Position numbers and translations under genes: made by a program. The notes beneath the pieces were generated by a model. That model worked only from the letters and a program-made list of their open reading frames with translations. It was not told the origin of the DNA and searched no databases. A stretch of DNA of 64,000 bases. Origin: Molanna angustata. Taxonomy: Eukaryota; Arthropoda; Insecta; Trichoptera; Molannidae. Shown in pieces: positions 22,206 to 32,448 of this stretch (its first letter is position 1; each line of letters starts with the position of its first letter). The stretch covers positions 32,463,431 through 32,527,430 of the forward strand of contig OY754980.1 of NCBI GenBank assembly GCA_963576475.1. Reading direction: 5' to 3'.

Positions 22206-24690
22206 TGTAAAACACAAAAATTATCGATATGAAGTTGATAAGATTGAGCACAAAACTTAAGATTTATTAAGTTTTATGACTCTACAAAAAAATCAAATAT
22301 AATCAGAAAATTTCAATCAAAAACAAGTTTAACAATAATTGCTAAATCAAACCTCTTGTGATGGACTCCACCCTAACCTGAACTAAATATCGTCCTAAAC
22401 TATTTTCTGTGGATCCATAACCTCCTAAACTAGCTAGCTAAACTACCTATTAAAATCTAACGTCTATTTCCTTGTACTATAGCTAATTTCCCTAACTAGT
22501 TTATCCTCTACCTGTAAGGTAAATCTAGAATTTATTACATCTATTTGAATATTCATTATTGAATGATTCTATCATGAAAGAACATCGTATTCTTCTATCT
22601 TATTTCGCTAATTTTATATGTTTTTCAACGGATTTTGGCCAATGATCGTCTAGTAATTATTATTATTATTCACGTTAAAAAGGACCCTCTACGTTGTGTT
22701 TTATTTACGAGTTATAAACAGACGAATATTTATAATAAAATTTATATATATTATATTAATAATTAATAAATTAACAGACTCCACGACTGTTGAAAGATAG
22801 TTAATATTTACATACAAAATTATAACTACAGGATTATTAAATTCGTATAATGTAATGATAAAACTTCGATTCTCAACCCAAATTATGTAACTTAATTGTT
22901 ACTCAATTTGATCGATATATGTATATTAATATACCTACAGACTTGGTAAATTTTACTTTATAATAAAATGAATCTTTAACAGATCTACTCTCTTATATTT
23001 ATATATATAGAAGACAATGCATTCATGTACCTACAGACTTAATAGGATGACGAAAGTTTTCATAAAACAAGTTCATATGATTCTCATAAACAAAAACATA
23101 AATAAAACTCAATAGAAAATACGATATATGCTTCTTAACGCTTTTTCACACTCATGGAGGTTAGGAAATAACGAACTTAAGTTTTCCTACCTTTTCGTAT
23201 ATCCTGCTGTAATGAAAACATATTAAAACAATACCAAAATACATTATATAACAAAAGACAATATTTATATGCAATCGACGATCTTTCCATGAGTGTGACG
23301 TAAATAGTTTTATATCAAATTTTGTTAGATGTCCAATATATCTTTATAATGTTAGTTTTCAGGACACGAATTTTCCTTCTACAGTAACAGATTGAAACAT
23401 GAATATTTTGATTACTTTAGATAAAATGGTTATTTCAAGACACATAGGGTGATACTTTGATTTCCATTAGCGATGTCTAAGTGACATTTTAAGGCTTCTA
23501 CAAAATAGGCTAATAAAGTTTTGTGTTTTTCACTCGATTTTCATACTTCATCTGACATTTTAAGGTTAAGGAAATTCAGATTTTCAAGAAGATCATGCTA
23601 ATTTTTCATGCTTCATGCAGTTTGAAACGAGCACCTATACCCGCTCGTTTCCATCCTGGTCAACCATTTCAAATTACTTCCAGGTATTAACAAGGATTAA
23701 TTAGACTACCTGTGACATCATGCATTACTATATATTGATATAAATGTATATATCTCCAACATACTTCAGCTGCGATAGGGACATTTCGACCCTTTGAAAT
23801 ATCGATAACCCCACAACTCTAGTGTTCATTTATTCATTTATTTATCTATATGACAAATAAACAAATAAATAAACGATATATGAAGTAATTCGAAGAAAGG
23901 AACCAATGGTCAGTTGGTTATGTCTTTTGAGACATCAAAGGTAGAAGGACTTGGTAAATTAGATTAGTATTATATTAGATTAGTGAAGTATTTTACCACG
24001 ATAGTCGATAAATAAAATACTGGTATTAAGGACAGGAAATAATACTTATTAATTTTCTACGAGATAGGATAACTTATCAATTTAACATGCATTTATAGGA
24101 AAGGAGTTATTGAGTTTTGTTAGTATTATAATGCTATTAGTAATTTAAATAAAGAAATAATTTATGAATCACTAAATTCTTCATGCAAACAATTTTTATG
24201 GAATTAGGATTATACAAGTTTACTTCATTTCACTCTGTCAGTTATAAAAACACAATACTTCAAATATAAAATTAATAAAATATAGAAAAATTTCAAATAG
24301 ATTATAAGGTTTAAAATAAGATTATGTTTATTCAAATTGTACTTGAAAGAAAATTCAAAATAGTTTAAAAATGATTATATTTTCCAATTTATATTAAATT
24401 TTTCATGTATTCTCATCTTATTACGTCAAAAGAAAATAATTAAATTGTTAGTAAATAATAAAAAAAAAGACTCATGATCTCCTGCGCAGCTCTGGTAGTA
24501 TAGTGCCTTCCAAAATATCACTATTTCGTTTAAATATTTATCGACCGAAATTTTGTAATTTTTAAGATATAGAAAAATAAATGAGAAAGAAATAAATATG
24601 ATTTTAGAGTCCAATGATGATCATCCTCGTTCCACAAATAAACACTGATTATTAAATGAGAATTAATTTAATTTATTTTTAAACGAGCTA
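22206..24690. other. AT-rich intergenic stretch, no gene seen
   Basis: I found no coding frame, RNA gene or element here. A short inverted pair of 'attcatttatttat' type lies near 23830-23875. Confidence 0.5.
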
Positions 24691-24803
24691 ATTATTAATG
24701 AATACTATATTACTGGATTCAAAACAAAGACCAAAAAATGAATTCCAGGAGCTTCGCACGTACCCCCGTCATTCACCAAGATCTGCCAGTAAGTGTCCCC
24801 GCC

Positions 24804-25748
24804 CCCGGTGGTATACACAGATGGGTCGAAACTGGACGGAAGGGTGGGTGGAGGGGTATTTTCGGAGCAACCAAATATCAATATCTCATTCAGGTTGCCA
24901 GACCACTGCAGTGTTTTTCAGGCAGAGATCCTGGCGATTCAAGAAGCAATAGAATGGATACAAAGGGCCGCAATGCAAAGCAGCGAAGTCCGTATCCTCA
25001 CAGACAGCCAAGCAGCGATCAAGGCTCTGCGAGGCGCATTAACGACCTCTAAAGTTGCCCTGAACTGCCGCACAGCATTAAACAAAGCAGCCGAGCGGTT
25101 TAACATACTTGTTATGTGGGTACCAGGTCACAATGATATAACAGGTAACTGTAAGGCAGATGAACTGGCCAGGGCAGGTACCCTGTTACCTTTAGAAACA
25201 ATAAATCATCGACCCGGGGTTCCCATGGCAACATGTAAACTCCGGGTCGATGAGAAAACGAAAACTCGTGCCAATCAAAGATGGTCTGAAGAAAGCACGT
25301 GTGCCATTGCCAAACAAACATGGCCAAAATATGATCTCAAAAGAACAAGGGAGATGCTCTCGTTCAGAAGGGACTCACTAGCCAGAGTCACATCGGTATT
25401 AACAGGGTTCTGGCTCATAGGAAAACATGCCAGAAGGCTTGGTTTAGAGGCATTTGATTATTGCAGAGCATGCCAAGACGAAGAGGAAGAAGAGACGGTA
25501 GTCCACTTCCTCTGTCAATGCCCTGCTCTCTCCAGAAATAGGAGGAAATTCTTGGGAAGTTTCTTCTACGATGACCTGATGGACATAGCGTCTGCTGACA
25601 TTAGCGACGTTCTGACATTTATTAACCACTCAGGCTGGTTCAATGTGGTTTAGTGAAGGGGAAGGACAACCCCACTGTGGTATCACAAAGGGCCAACCGG
25701 CCTAAGTGTGTTCTCCTTGGAGAGCTGCCACTCAAAAAAAAAAAAAAA
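24804..25748 (+). mobile_element. 5'-truncated LINE insertion with well-preserved RNase H domain
   Basis: The insertion is bounded by a 13-bp target-site duplication, aagtgtccccgcc, at 24791-24803 and 25749-25761, and ends in poly(A). The frame continues to a stop at 25651-25653. It encodes RNase H with YTDGS, a QAEILAIQEAI Glu, LTDSQAAI, WVPGHND and CKADELA, so all four acidic catalytic residues and the His are present. A CRAC...HFLCQC zinc-knuckle-like region follows. The 3' UTR has 'tcacaaagggccaaccggcc'. Truncation falls almost exactly at the start of RNase H. Confidence 0.88.
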
Positions 25749-25761
25749 AAGTGTCCCCGCC

Positions 25762-26507
25762 ACCCACTAATCAACATACTTAAAGACAAATTTCTCTCCC
25801 CTCCGATTCCAGATAGGTACACTAATACAATCCCCACATGTACCTTGGACTTGCATCAACAAACTTAACGAATAGTTCAAAGCTACCAACAATGACACCA
25901 AAATATATTCCATATTAGTTTAGTAAGTAGATATTATAATATTCTTCACCGACTTCAACAAAGAACTCCCATAAAGTGTACAATTCCAATTTAATATTAT
26001 CAAATACCTATATTTATCATACTTTAATAATAATAATATATATACACATATGTGCATATTAAAATTATAAAGTCATCACATTCCTCCCCTTGGAAGGCGA
26101 TTTTCAAATCAAATAACTATCCCATTGTATTTTATAATCGTCTTACATAACGAAATAGAAATTTTAATCAGAAAAATGATGAAGAAGACGACTCGAATAC
26201 CTCAAACAATAATAGACTATATGCACCATATAAGAAAACAAATAATTAATCGAATCAAATAGAGTCATCACACTCTTCACCATAACTTTACAGTTGTGGA
26301 GATTAAAAATAATGAGCCATGCATTTTTGTAATTAATTAAACTATTATATTTTAAGATTTGAGTATTCATTAGTTATCATAATAATTTATCACAAAACAA
26401 TACATTATTATTAGTAAGAGAAAAAAAAATTAATTATTAAGTACAAAGTGTTGAATTAAATATTCTTTAAATAACAAATATAATAATTTTCTTTCTTATT
26501 GTTAACA
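25762..26507. other. Upstream region of MGST gene B
   Basis: AT-rich; it contains the target sequence into which the LINE inserted, and the presumed promoter and 5' UTR of MGST gene B. Nothing else is recognised. Confidence 0.4.
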
Positions 26508-27078
26508 ATGGCTGCGACAATAACAATTGACAATCCTGCATTATCAATATTTGTATATTATTCTTCAGTTCTTTTGGTTAAAATGTTGCTTATGTCACCG
26601 TTAACAAGTTTCTTGAGATTTCATCGGAAGGTAAAATTTATTTTTCATTCTAAGGCTAATTTTAATCATAGTTTGTAATTTATTTTTAAAAGCCGATTAG
26701 CTCATGACAATAATTTATAGTTAACATTACCCCGTATTCAGTAACTATTATTACTAAAATAGGAACGTTCTAAAAATGTAGAGTTTAGATTTACAGTCTT
26801 ATTTCAGCGTCATATTATATCAACTTGGACTAAATGGAATAGGAACGTGCCTATATTGGCCGGAACATTCTTAAAAAGTTCCTGAATTAGACGTATTTTC
26901 GATAATTATGAAAATTTCATAATTATTCAAAATACGTCTGATTCAGTAACTTTTTAAGAACGTTCTTGCCAGAATAGTCCAAGTTTATATTTTATAACGC
27001 TGAAATAAGACCGTAAATCTAAAATCTACAATTTTAGAACGTTCCTATTTTAGTTACAATAGTTACTGAATAGGGGGT

Positions 27079-27155
<77 letters not shown>

Positions 27156-28392
27156 ACACTTAACTTCAGTTCTTTTGGTTTTCAATTCCCGTTTGAATGC
27201 TTTTTCGTTCATAGTTTTTAGTTGTTCTGGCTTATTATTGTAGTCAAAGAGTCCTTACAGACAAACTTCATAATATATCTGAAAATTATATTTGTGGTTG
27301 TTATATAAGAGAAAAACCAATCCAGATAGTTATTGTCGGCCTTCGTAGCTCAGTTGGTTAGGTGTCTGCCTGCGGATCCAATGGTCCCGGGTTCAATTCC
27401 CGGTGGAGACAACAGTTTTTAATTGTGCTTTCAGTCTGGATCTGTGAGACGATAAATATTCAGAATGTGGCAACTTGTTATTGGGTGCGAGTTTAATTAA
27501 TATTTGACATAGTACAGCTGTTAGTTGCCCGAGAAGTTTTCTTTCCCTTAGCGCTTTTGTCCCGTTTCTATCGGGGTACGCTTTGACCATGATCCTGAAA
27601 TTGGCGAGTCTGGTTATTACATTGAAGCGACTGCCATCTGACCTTCGTAACCAGACAAATTGGATCATGGCTACACATAGCTAGTGATATAAATCCGCAC
27701 ATAGATTTTTAAAAATCCAGAGGTGCGTGCCCCGCCCGGATTCGAACCGTCGACCTCACGCATGTGACCTTACCGCTGGGCTATCACCGCTCACGTTAGT
27801 TGCCCGAGAAGTAATGTAAAATAAAAATTATTACATTTTTTATATGATTACAATTTTAGATTCAATTAAAATATTAATTCTGTGCCGTGATTATTTTGTT
27901 TTTCAGATTTTCGCTAATCCGGAAGATTTCTTTTTTGGTAACTTGATTAATAATTCGGCTAAAATTAAACCTATGGTCAAATTTGATGATGAAATAGTTG
28001 AGAGGATTCGAAGGTAAAATATTTAAAATTAATCTTTTCATGTACAAAAAAAGAAAAGAAAAAATAATATTGACATATTTTCCAGTATAAAAAATTATGT
28101 ATCCTTAAAAAAAAATTGTGATTCTTTCTTTTATTTACACAGGGCACATCTGAATGATCTAGAAAACATTCTGCCATTTTTAATAGTTGGATTTCTATAT
28201 TTACTTACAAATCCTTGCACTGGACTGGCCACTACCTTATTTAAAACTTTTACATTGTCAAGAATATTTCACACTTTGTTTTACGCTATATTTCCAATAA
28301 GACAGCCGGTAAGAGCCATATTTTGGACATTGGGATATGGAATAACTTTCTACATGTTGGCAGCAGTGGCAATTTATTTTTATAACTTATAA
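26508..28392 (+). CDS. Microsomal glutathione S-transferase 1-like, gene B
   Basis: Exons 26508-26630, 27907-28013 and 28143-28392 join in phases 0 and 2 to 159 residues. Family features are SVLLVKMLLMSPLTSF in the first helix, IFANPED at the start of exon 2, ERIRRAHLNDLENI (the glutathione-binding block), LYLLTNPCTGLATTLF and YGITFYML in the last helix. It differs from A, C and D by a longer, Asn/Lys-rich loop between ANPED and the ERIRR block, and by FPIRQPVRAIF replacing the usual Pro-Gln-Pro-x-Arg segment. Intron 1 carries a palindromic MITE, a TA microsatellite and nested SINEs; intron 2 is only 129 bp. The function is as for gene A. Confidence 0.92.
26728..27079. mobile_element. Palindromic MITE (copy 2)
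   Basis: Same family as 7001-7388: ends taccccgtattcagtaac / actgaatagggggta, arms inverted through most of 352 bp. It is followed immediately by a TA microsatellite. Confidence 0.82.
27082..27152. repeat. (TA)n microsatellite
   Basis: About 35 near-perfect TA units directly abut the right end of the MITE, as if expanded from its TA target. Confidence 0.95.
27335..27820 (+). mobile_element. SINE2 (plus copy) interrupted by SINE4
   Basis: The head (cgtagctcagttggttaggt; B box gggttcaattc) and body run to 27536. They are then split by SINE4 at 27537-27794 and resume after the duplicated 17 bp gttagttgcccgagaag (27520-27536 and 27795-27811). Confidence 0.88.
27537..27794 (-). mobile_element. 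SINE4 nested in SINE2
   Basis: It is nearly identical to 10421-10688 over most of its length, in the same minus orientation, and is flanked by the 17-bp duplication of SINE2 sequence. Confidence 0.88.
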
Positions 28393-28486
28393 TTAAAAGT
28401 TATACTAATCGACTTTGTAAGGAAATATGCAAGTATATTGTTTTCAAAATATTTAAATACCTTCATGCATATATCATATTTTATTT

Positions 28487-28492
28487 ATTAAA
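28487..28492 (+). terminator. Poly(A) signal of MGST gene B (ATTAAA variant)
   Basis: ATTAAA is 95 bp after the stop codon and before a T-rich tract. Confidence 0.4.
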
Positions 28493-28541
28493 ACTGTTTT
28501 TCATATTTGTTTTTTTAATGGTTTAACTTTCCACTTATATG

Positions 28542-28789
28542 CAAGGCCGTAGCCAGGGGGGGGATCAAGGGGGATTGATCCCCCGAAATGAAAAAAAGAA
28601 GATATTTCTTTAGTAAGTAACAATGAGACTGCAGTTACATACGGTGCACCCATTTCCCTCTGTTATACAAAACATAATAGTTGAAATCACTACTCGCACG
28701 TGAATACACTCACGGGGCGACTTGTTTCTACTGTTCCACTAAGCTTAACCCCCCCCCCCCCCCGAAATTATTTTCTGGCTACGGCCATG
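28542..28789. mobile_element. hAT-type MITE with 8-bp TSD
   Basis: The terminal inverted repeats are caaggccgtagccag and ctggctacggccatg. The 8-bp duplication cttatatg flanks both sides (28534-28541, 28790-28797). G- and C-runs lie just inside. TSD length and element size (248 bp) fit a non-autonomous hAT element. Confidence 0.85.
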
Positions 28790-28797
28790 CTTATATG

Positions 28798-29559
28798 TAA
28801 TAATAAGGTCACCTATAATATGGACATGTACATATCTGATCATCTCAACAAACATGTCCTAAAATTAAGAAGAATAAAGATTATTTAGAGAGAATTTAAT
28901 AATAATCTAAAAGCTCAAAACTGAGCAGAATGACTTACTTATAGAATGTAATTTCCTGATATTTAGATAATACCTATTTAATATTTCCTAATACTTACTA
29001 ACTCTTAAAAGGTATATTTATTATAAATATGTGACAATGATGAAGTTGTATGTTTATTATTCTATGGTGTATCGTGTATGTATGACATATCAATTTTGTA
29101 TCGCCTGTCAAAGGTCAATTAAACTTATATATTTACATTGAAAACATACAGCTGATAAATTTTCAATAGACATTAGTATATGTTTTCCCTGTGATTTCAT
29201 CTATCAAATGTTTTTATTGTTCTCACATTCCGGAAAATTTACACAAACATGTAACGTGAATGTGTGGCACCAGGTCTCTCTGCCTACCCCACTATTATAC
29301 ATGACATGTTCATATCGTAAATATATAATTTTATAACAATCTACCTACCTTATTATACCTACCTTATCTTGATTTTTTTACTGATATTTTTTCATTGGGA
29401 TTTAGGAGGAATTAAGATGACCCACTTTAGATAATATCTTACTAATATATTTTTATATTTATTTGAGTACATTCATATTAATCCCTTCATGGAGTACATA
29501 GTTTTAACTTTAGGTACACAAAAACGATTTTTGTCTTCTGCTTGAGGTTTACACATATT
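28798..29559. other. AT-rich intergenic stretch
   Basis: No gene is recognised. A faint RTE-type 3' end ('tctctctgcctacccc') lies at about 29270-29300. Confidence 0.4.
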
Positions 29560-29628
29560 TTATTTTATATTACTTCTCAGGCAACTAACAGGTACTATGT
29601 CAAATATTAATTTGAAACGTACCCAATA

Positions 29629-29960
29629 CTTACTTTACTTTTCGAATGGCTAGGCTCTTCTTCGCCCAGAAAAGGCTGCGTCTATGGAGCTCGTTAGAGC
29701 CTTAAATTAGAATTTCTATGAGTATTCCCTCGGAGAGGTTCGTTGTTTTGGTCCTGAGAAGGACCGTTTGAGCCCTGGCCAGGAGGTCTATTAGAGACGT
29801 CTGTCCGCCTAGGCGTGCTAGTTGGTTTCATGCCTTTCATACTTGTTTGATTTAGATTTAGATTTCTTTATCTTCGCTTTCAAATTTGTAGATCTCTTTC
29901 GTATTGTTTACGGCATTACTCACAGGAGGGACCAACGTGAAGGTCTAGCACTTCCCCCCC
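29629..29960 (-). mobile_element. Insertion with 12-bp TSD, resembles the 5' part of a LINE
   Basis: It is flanked by acgtacccaata at 29617-29628 and 29961-29972. On the minus strand it begins with a G-run, has 'ctagaccttcacgttggtcc' and then an open stretch starting MKPTSTPRRTDVSNRPPGQG, Pro/Ser/Asn-rich like the start of a LINE ORF1. It ends in gaaaagtaaagtaag rather than a 3' UTR. Confidence 0.6.
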
Positions 29961-30080
29961 ACGTACCCAATAATACCCAATAACGTACCCAATAATACCC
30001 AATACCCAATAACGTACCCAATAATACCCAATACCCAATAACGTACCCAATAATACCCAATACCCAATAACGTACCCAAT
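29961..30080. repeat. 29-bp tandem repeat within SINE2
   Basis: The unit is acgtacccaata followed by atacccaatacccaata, about four copies. It grew out of the SINE2 'acgcacccaata' segment. Confidence 0.9.
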
Positions 30081-30190
30081 AATAAGTTGCCACATTCTAG
30101 AGACTTACGATATCAATTGTCTCACAGATCCAGACTGAAAACACACCTTTGGATCAGCAGTCAGATACCCAACCAACTGAGCCACTAAGG

Positions 30191-30239
30191 AATAAAATCT
30201 CTTTTCTATGCACTAAGGCCATAGAAAAGAGATTTTATT
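30191..30239. repeat. Perfect 20-bp-stem hairpin
   Basis: aataaaatctcttttctatg (30191-30210) is followed, after the 9-nt loop cactaaggc, by its exact reverse complement (30220-30239). The loop repeats the flanking 'actaagg'. Confidence 0.9.
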
Positions 30240-30259
30240 ACTAAGGCCGACAATGCCAA

Positions 30260-30735
30260 TACCAATCAAGCCAAAAGACACAAATTTACAATCTGCGCAC
30301 CCACATGACCGGTTCCTTCAAGTTGTTTTACGATAATTATATGTATGACAGGGTCAGAAATGAGGACATAAGGAAAGAATGTACGATAAAGAAAGATGTT
30401 ATTAATAGAATGAAAGTGAACACATTGAGATGGTTTGGCCACATGGGGAGAATGAATGAGGAACGCCTGACGAAGAAAATATACATTGCGGACAGGAATG
30501 GAATGAGAGGTCGGGGCCCCCCAAGGAAGGGATGGCAGATGGCACGTCCATGTGAACGGTATTTTGAAAGACGGAAATCTTAGAAGCGTGAACAACAGAC
30601 GAAAATATATAAGACGATGTATGAATGTTGTCGAGGCGATGAATGTATGTCAAGATAGAAGTAAGTGGCGTTCGGTTCTCTCTGCCTACCCCGTAAGGGA
30701 CATGGCGTGATGGTATGTATGTATGGATTATTTTA
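30260..30735 (+). mobile_element. RTE-like LINE 3' end
   Basis: The frame at 30305-30583 reads NRMKVNTLRWFGHMGRMNEE, LTKKIYIADRNGMRGRGPPR. It continues in another frame as NNRRKYIRRCMNVVEAMNVC and [18 protein letters not shown] before a stop and a (tatg)n tail. A frameshift near 30530 breaks the ORF. Confidence 0.85.
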
Positions 30736-31139
30736 TTTTTGAGGTCAAAATATTTTATAAATACCTGAAATATTCATGTCTTCATGTGTAAAAAACTTTT
30801 TTGAAAATCGAACACATTACCTGAAAATATTGACCTTGAATTTTGTTGACATGACATTTGATTACACGATTTCACTTGATAATAATGTTGACATCCAAAC
30901 TTGTTTTGAAATGGAAAATGTTTTCAGCCAATCAGAAAACAACGCGTCATCCGTGTTATTATACTACAATATTGTAGGGTTGTCAGATTTTTTTTTCGAG
31001 ATCCTGAATGAAAATATTTATAAAAATATTGGTACCTATAAAAAACAATAATATTTTCAACAATATAAAATTTTTAAATCTTCCATTGCCGTAAATTTTT
31101 TTTTTTTTGTGAAATATATATCTTATCAGCTTTTTGCGT
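30736..31139. other. AT-rich stretch with a 91-codon plus-strand frame, probably chance
   Basis: 30776-31051 is open on the plus strand, but its composition (Phe, Asn, Ile-rich) mirrors the AT bias and no motif or splice context supports it. Confidence 0.3.
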
Positions 31140-31283
31140 TACACAAACGTATACACATAGAATTATCATGGATGTAACCATAACCTTATATACATCCATG
31201 AGAATTATAAGGTACAGAAGCCGCGTGTAATATAAAAAATTTAGAATTCAAAATTCAAATGTATGACAAGTTTTATTTACATG

Positions 31284-31381
<98 letters not shown>

Positions 31382-31560
31382 CGATAGATCGGTAGGGTGT
31401 ACATATACTGCATAGAAAAGATATTTTATGTATATTACATGTTCTATGACTGTATAGACGGCCGGGCGAGTGAAACTCAGAACTTTGTTCTTAGTTTTAG
31501 TTGTCATACTTTCATTGCGCTGACTAGGTGTCTGTATCATATACAATCTAAGCGTATACG
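31140..31560 (-). repeat. Interspersed repeat with central dinucleotide tract (R4 family)
   Basis: It shares, in inverted orientation, the order of blocks seen at 51465-51690 and 56095-56375: 'gatacag' ... 'tagtcagcgcaatg' ... 'tgagtttcactcgcccggccg' ... (CA)n ... 'catgtaaataaaa' ... 'cgcggcttctgtacctta'. The variable centre is a CA/GT microsatellite. Confidence 0.75.
31285..31378. repeat. (GT)n microsatellite
   Basis: About 47 uninterrupted GT units lie inside the R4 repeat. Confidence 0.97.
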
Positions 31561-32448
31561 GTAATCACTAGCAACCAAAAATTTTGAAAAAATAAGTATG
31601 TTGACAATCGTTAATTTCATAAAGTTTAGAGTTTCTTTTCCTTTTGAGACCGAAAAGTTGTTTTTCCTTTTGTTAATGTATAATATACAAGAGAAATCTT
31701 GTCAATTGTAATTTGTATGTATTTTTTACATATGTCTCGATGTTTCATATTAAAGTATTTCACTTTACAAAAATATATATATTTTTCAATTACACGAGCG
31801 GATGAACAAGTTTTTTGCCTTTTTCTTATTCTTATTATTGGTAGGTCTATTCCATAATTTAATTACGTTTAGTTGATAATTTAAATTGTTCATAATACGT
31901 AGTTGTATTAGAATACTTGATTCTTTCTATGGGGATGTTACCTATATAACAAAGGAGGGACGTGGAATAATGAGATTAATACCGGGTTGTAATTTTCTTT
32001 GAATTTTTTTTGTATTTTTTTTTTTGTAGTTTATTTAATTTTGTAAAATGTGCCAAAATTAAAATAAATAAATAAATACCGGGTAGCGTATTTAGCTTTC
32101 CGTGTTGATTAGGAGGCAAGTACTGCATTGAATTAGGCACTAGTTTGTTGCGCTAATATACTCAAAAACTTGTATTGAATTCAAGGCACGTGTCCTTCAA
32201 ATGCACACAGTTTATTTATCAAACTTTTCCTGTAAATATGTGTTCAATTCAATACCTATATATGTTTTGTATACAAAACATACCTATAGGTATGTATAGT
32301 CTGATAGTATGATAGTCTGAAAAGAGCATGATGGTATATATGTATGTTTGGAGATTGTATCAAACTATTGAAAGTTCCCCTAGATGTTGTGTAGTGTATA
32401 CTGCCATACAAATTCTATGAAATGACGCCGTCACTTAATTCAATTTTC
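31561..32448. other. AT-rich intergenic stretch
   Basis: No gene is recognised. 31960-32080 may be a LINE 3' tail (ends in (aaat)n), and 32390-32446 holds an inverted scrap of the Helentron-like family. Confidence 0.4.

Larger units (their letters stand above)
29560..30255 (-). mobile_element. SINE2 (minus copy) broken by an insertion, a tandem repeat and a hairpin
   Basis: The SINE2 body begins at 29570 and is split at 29629 by a 332-bp insertion. It continues through an expanded 'acccaata' array, then the head ('ccaactgagccactaagg'). A short perfect hairpin (30191-30239) splits the last bases of the head. Confidence 0.8.

Noticed and set aside
27335..27410. tRNA gene at 'gtagctcagttggttagg'
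   Set aside because: Same reasoning: it is the head of SINE2, which recurs in the window with a conserved body.
31277..31546. Thr-His repeat protein
   Set aside because: It is only the translation of the (GT)n microsatellite.
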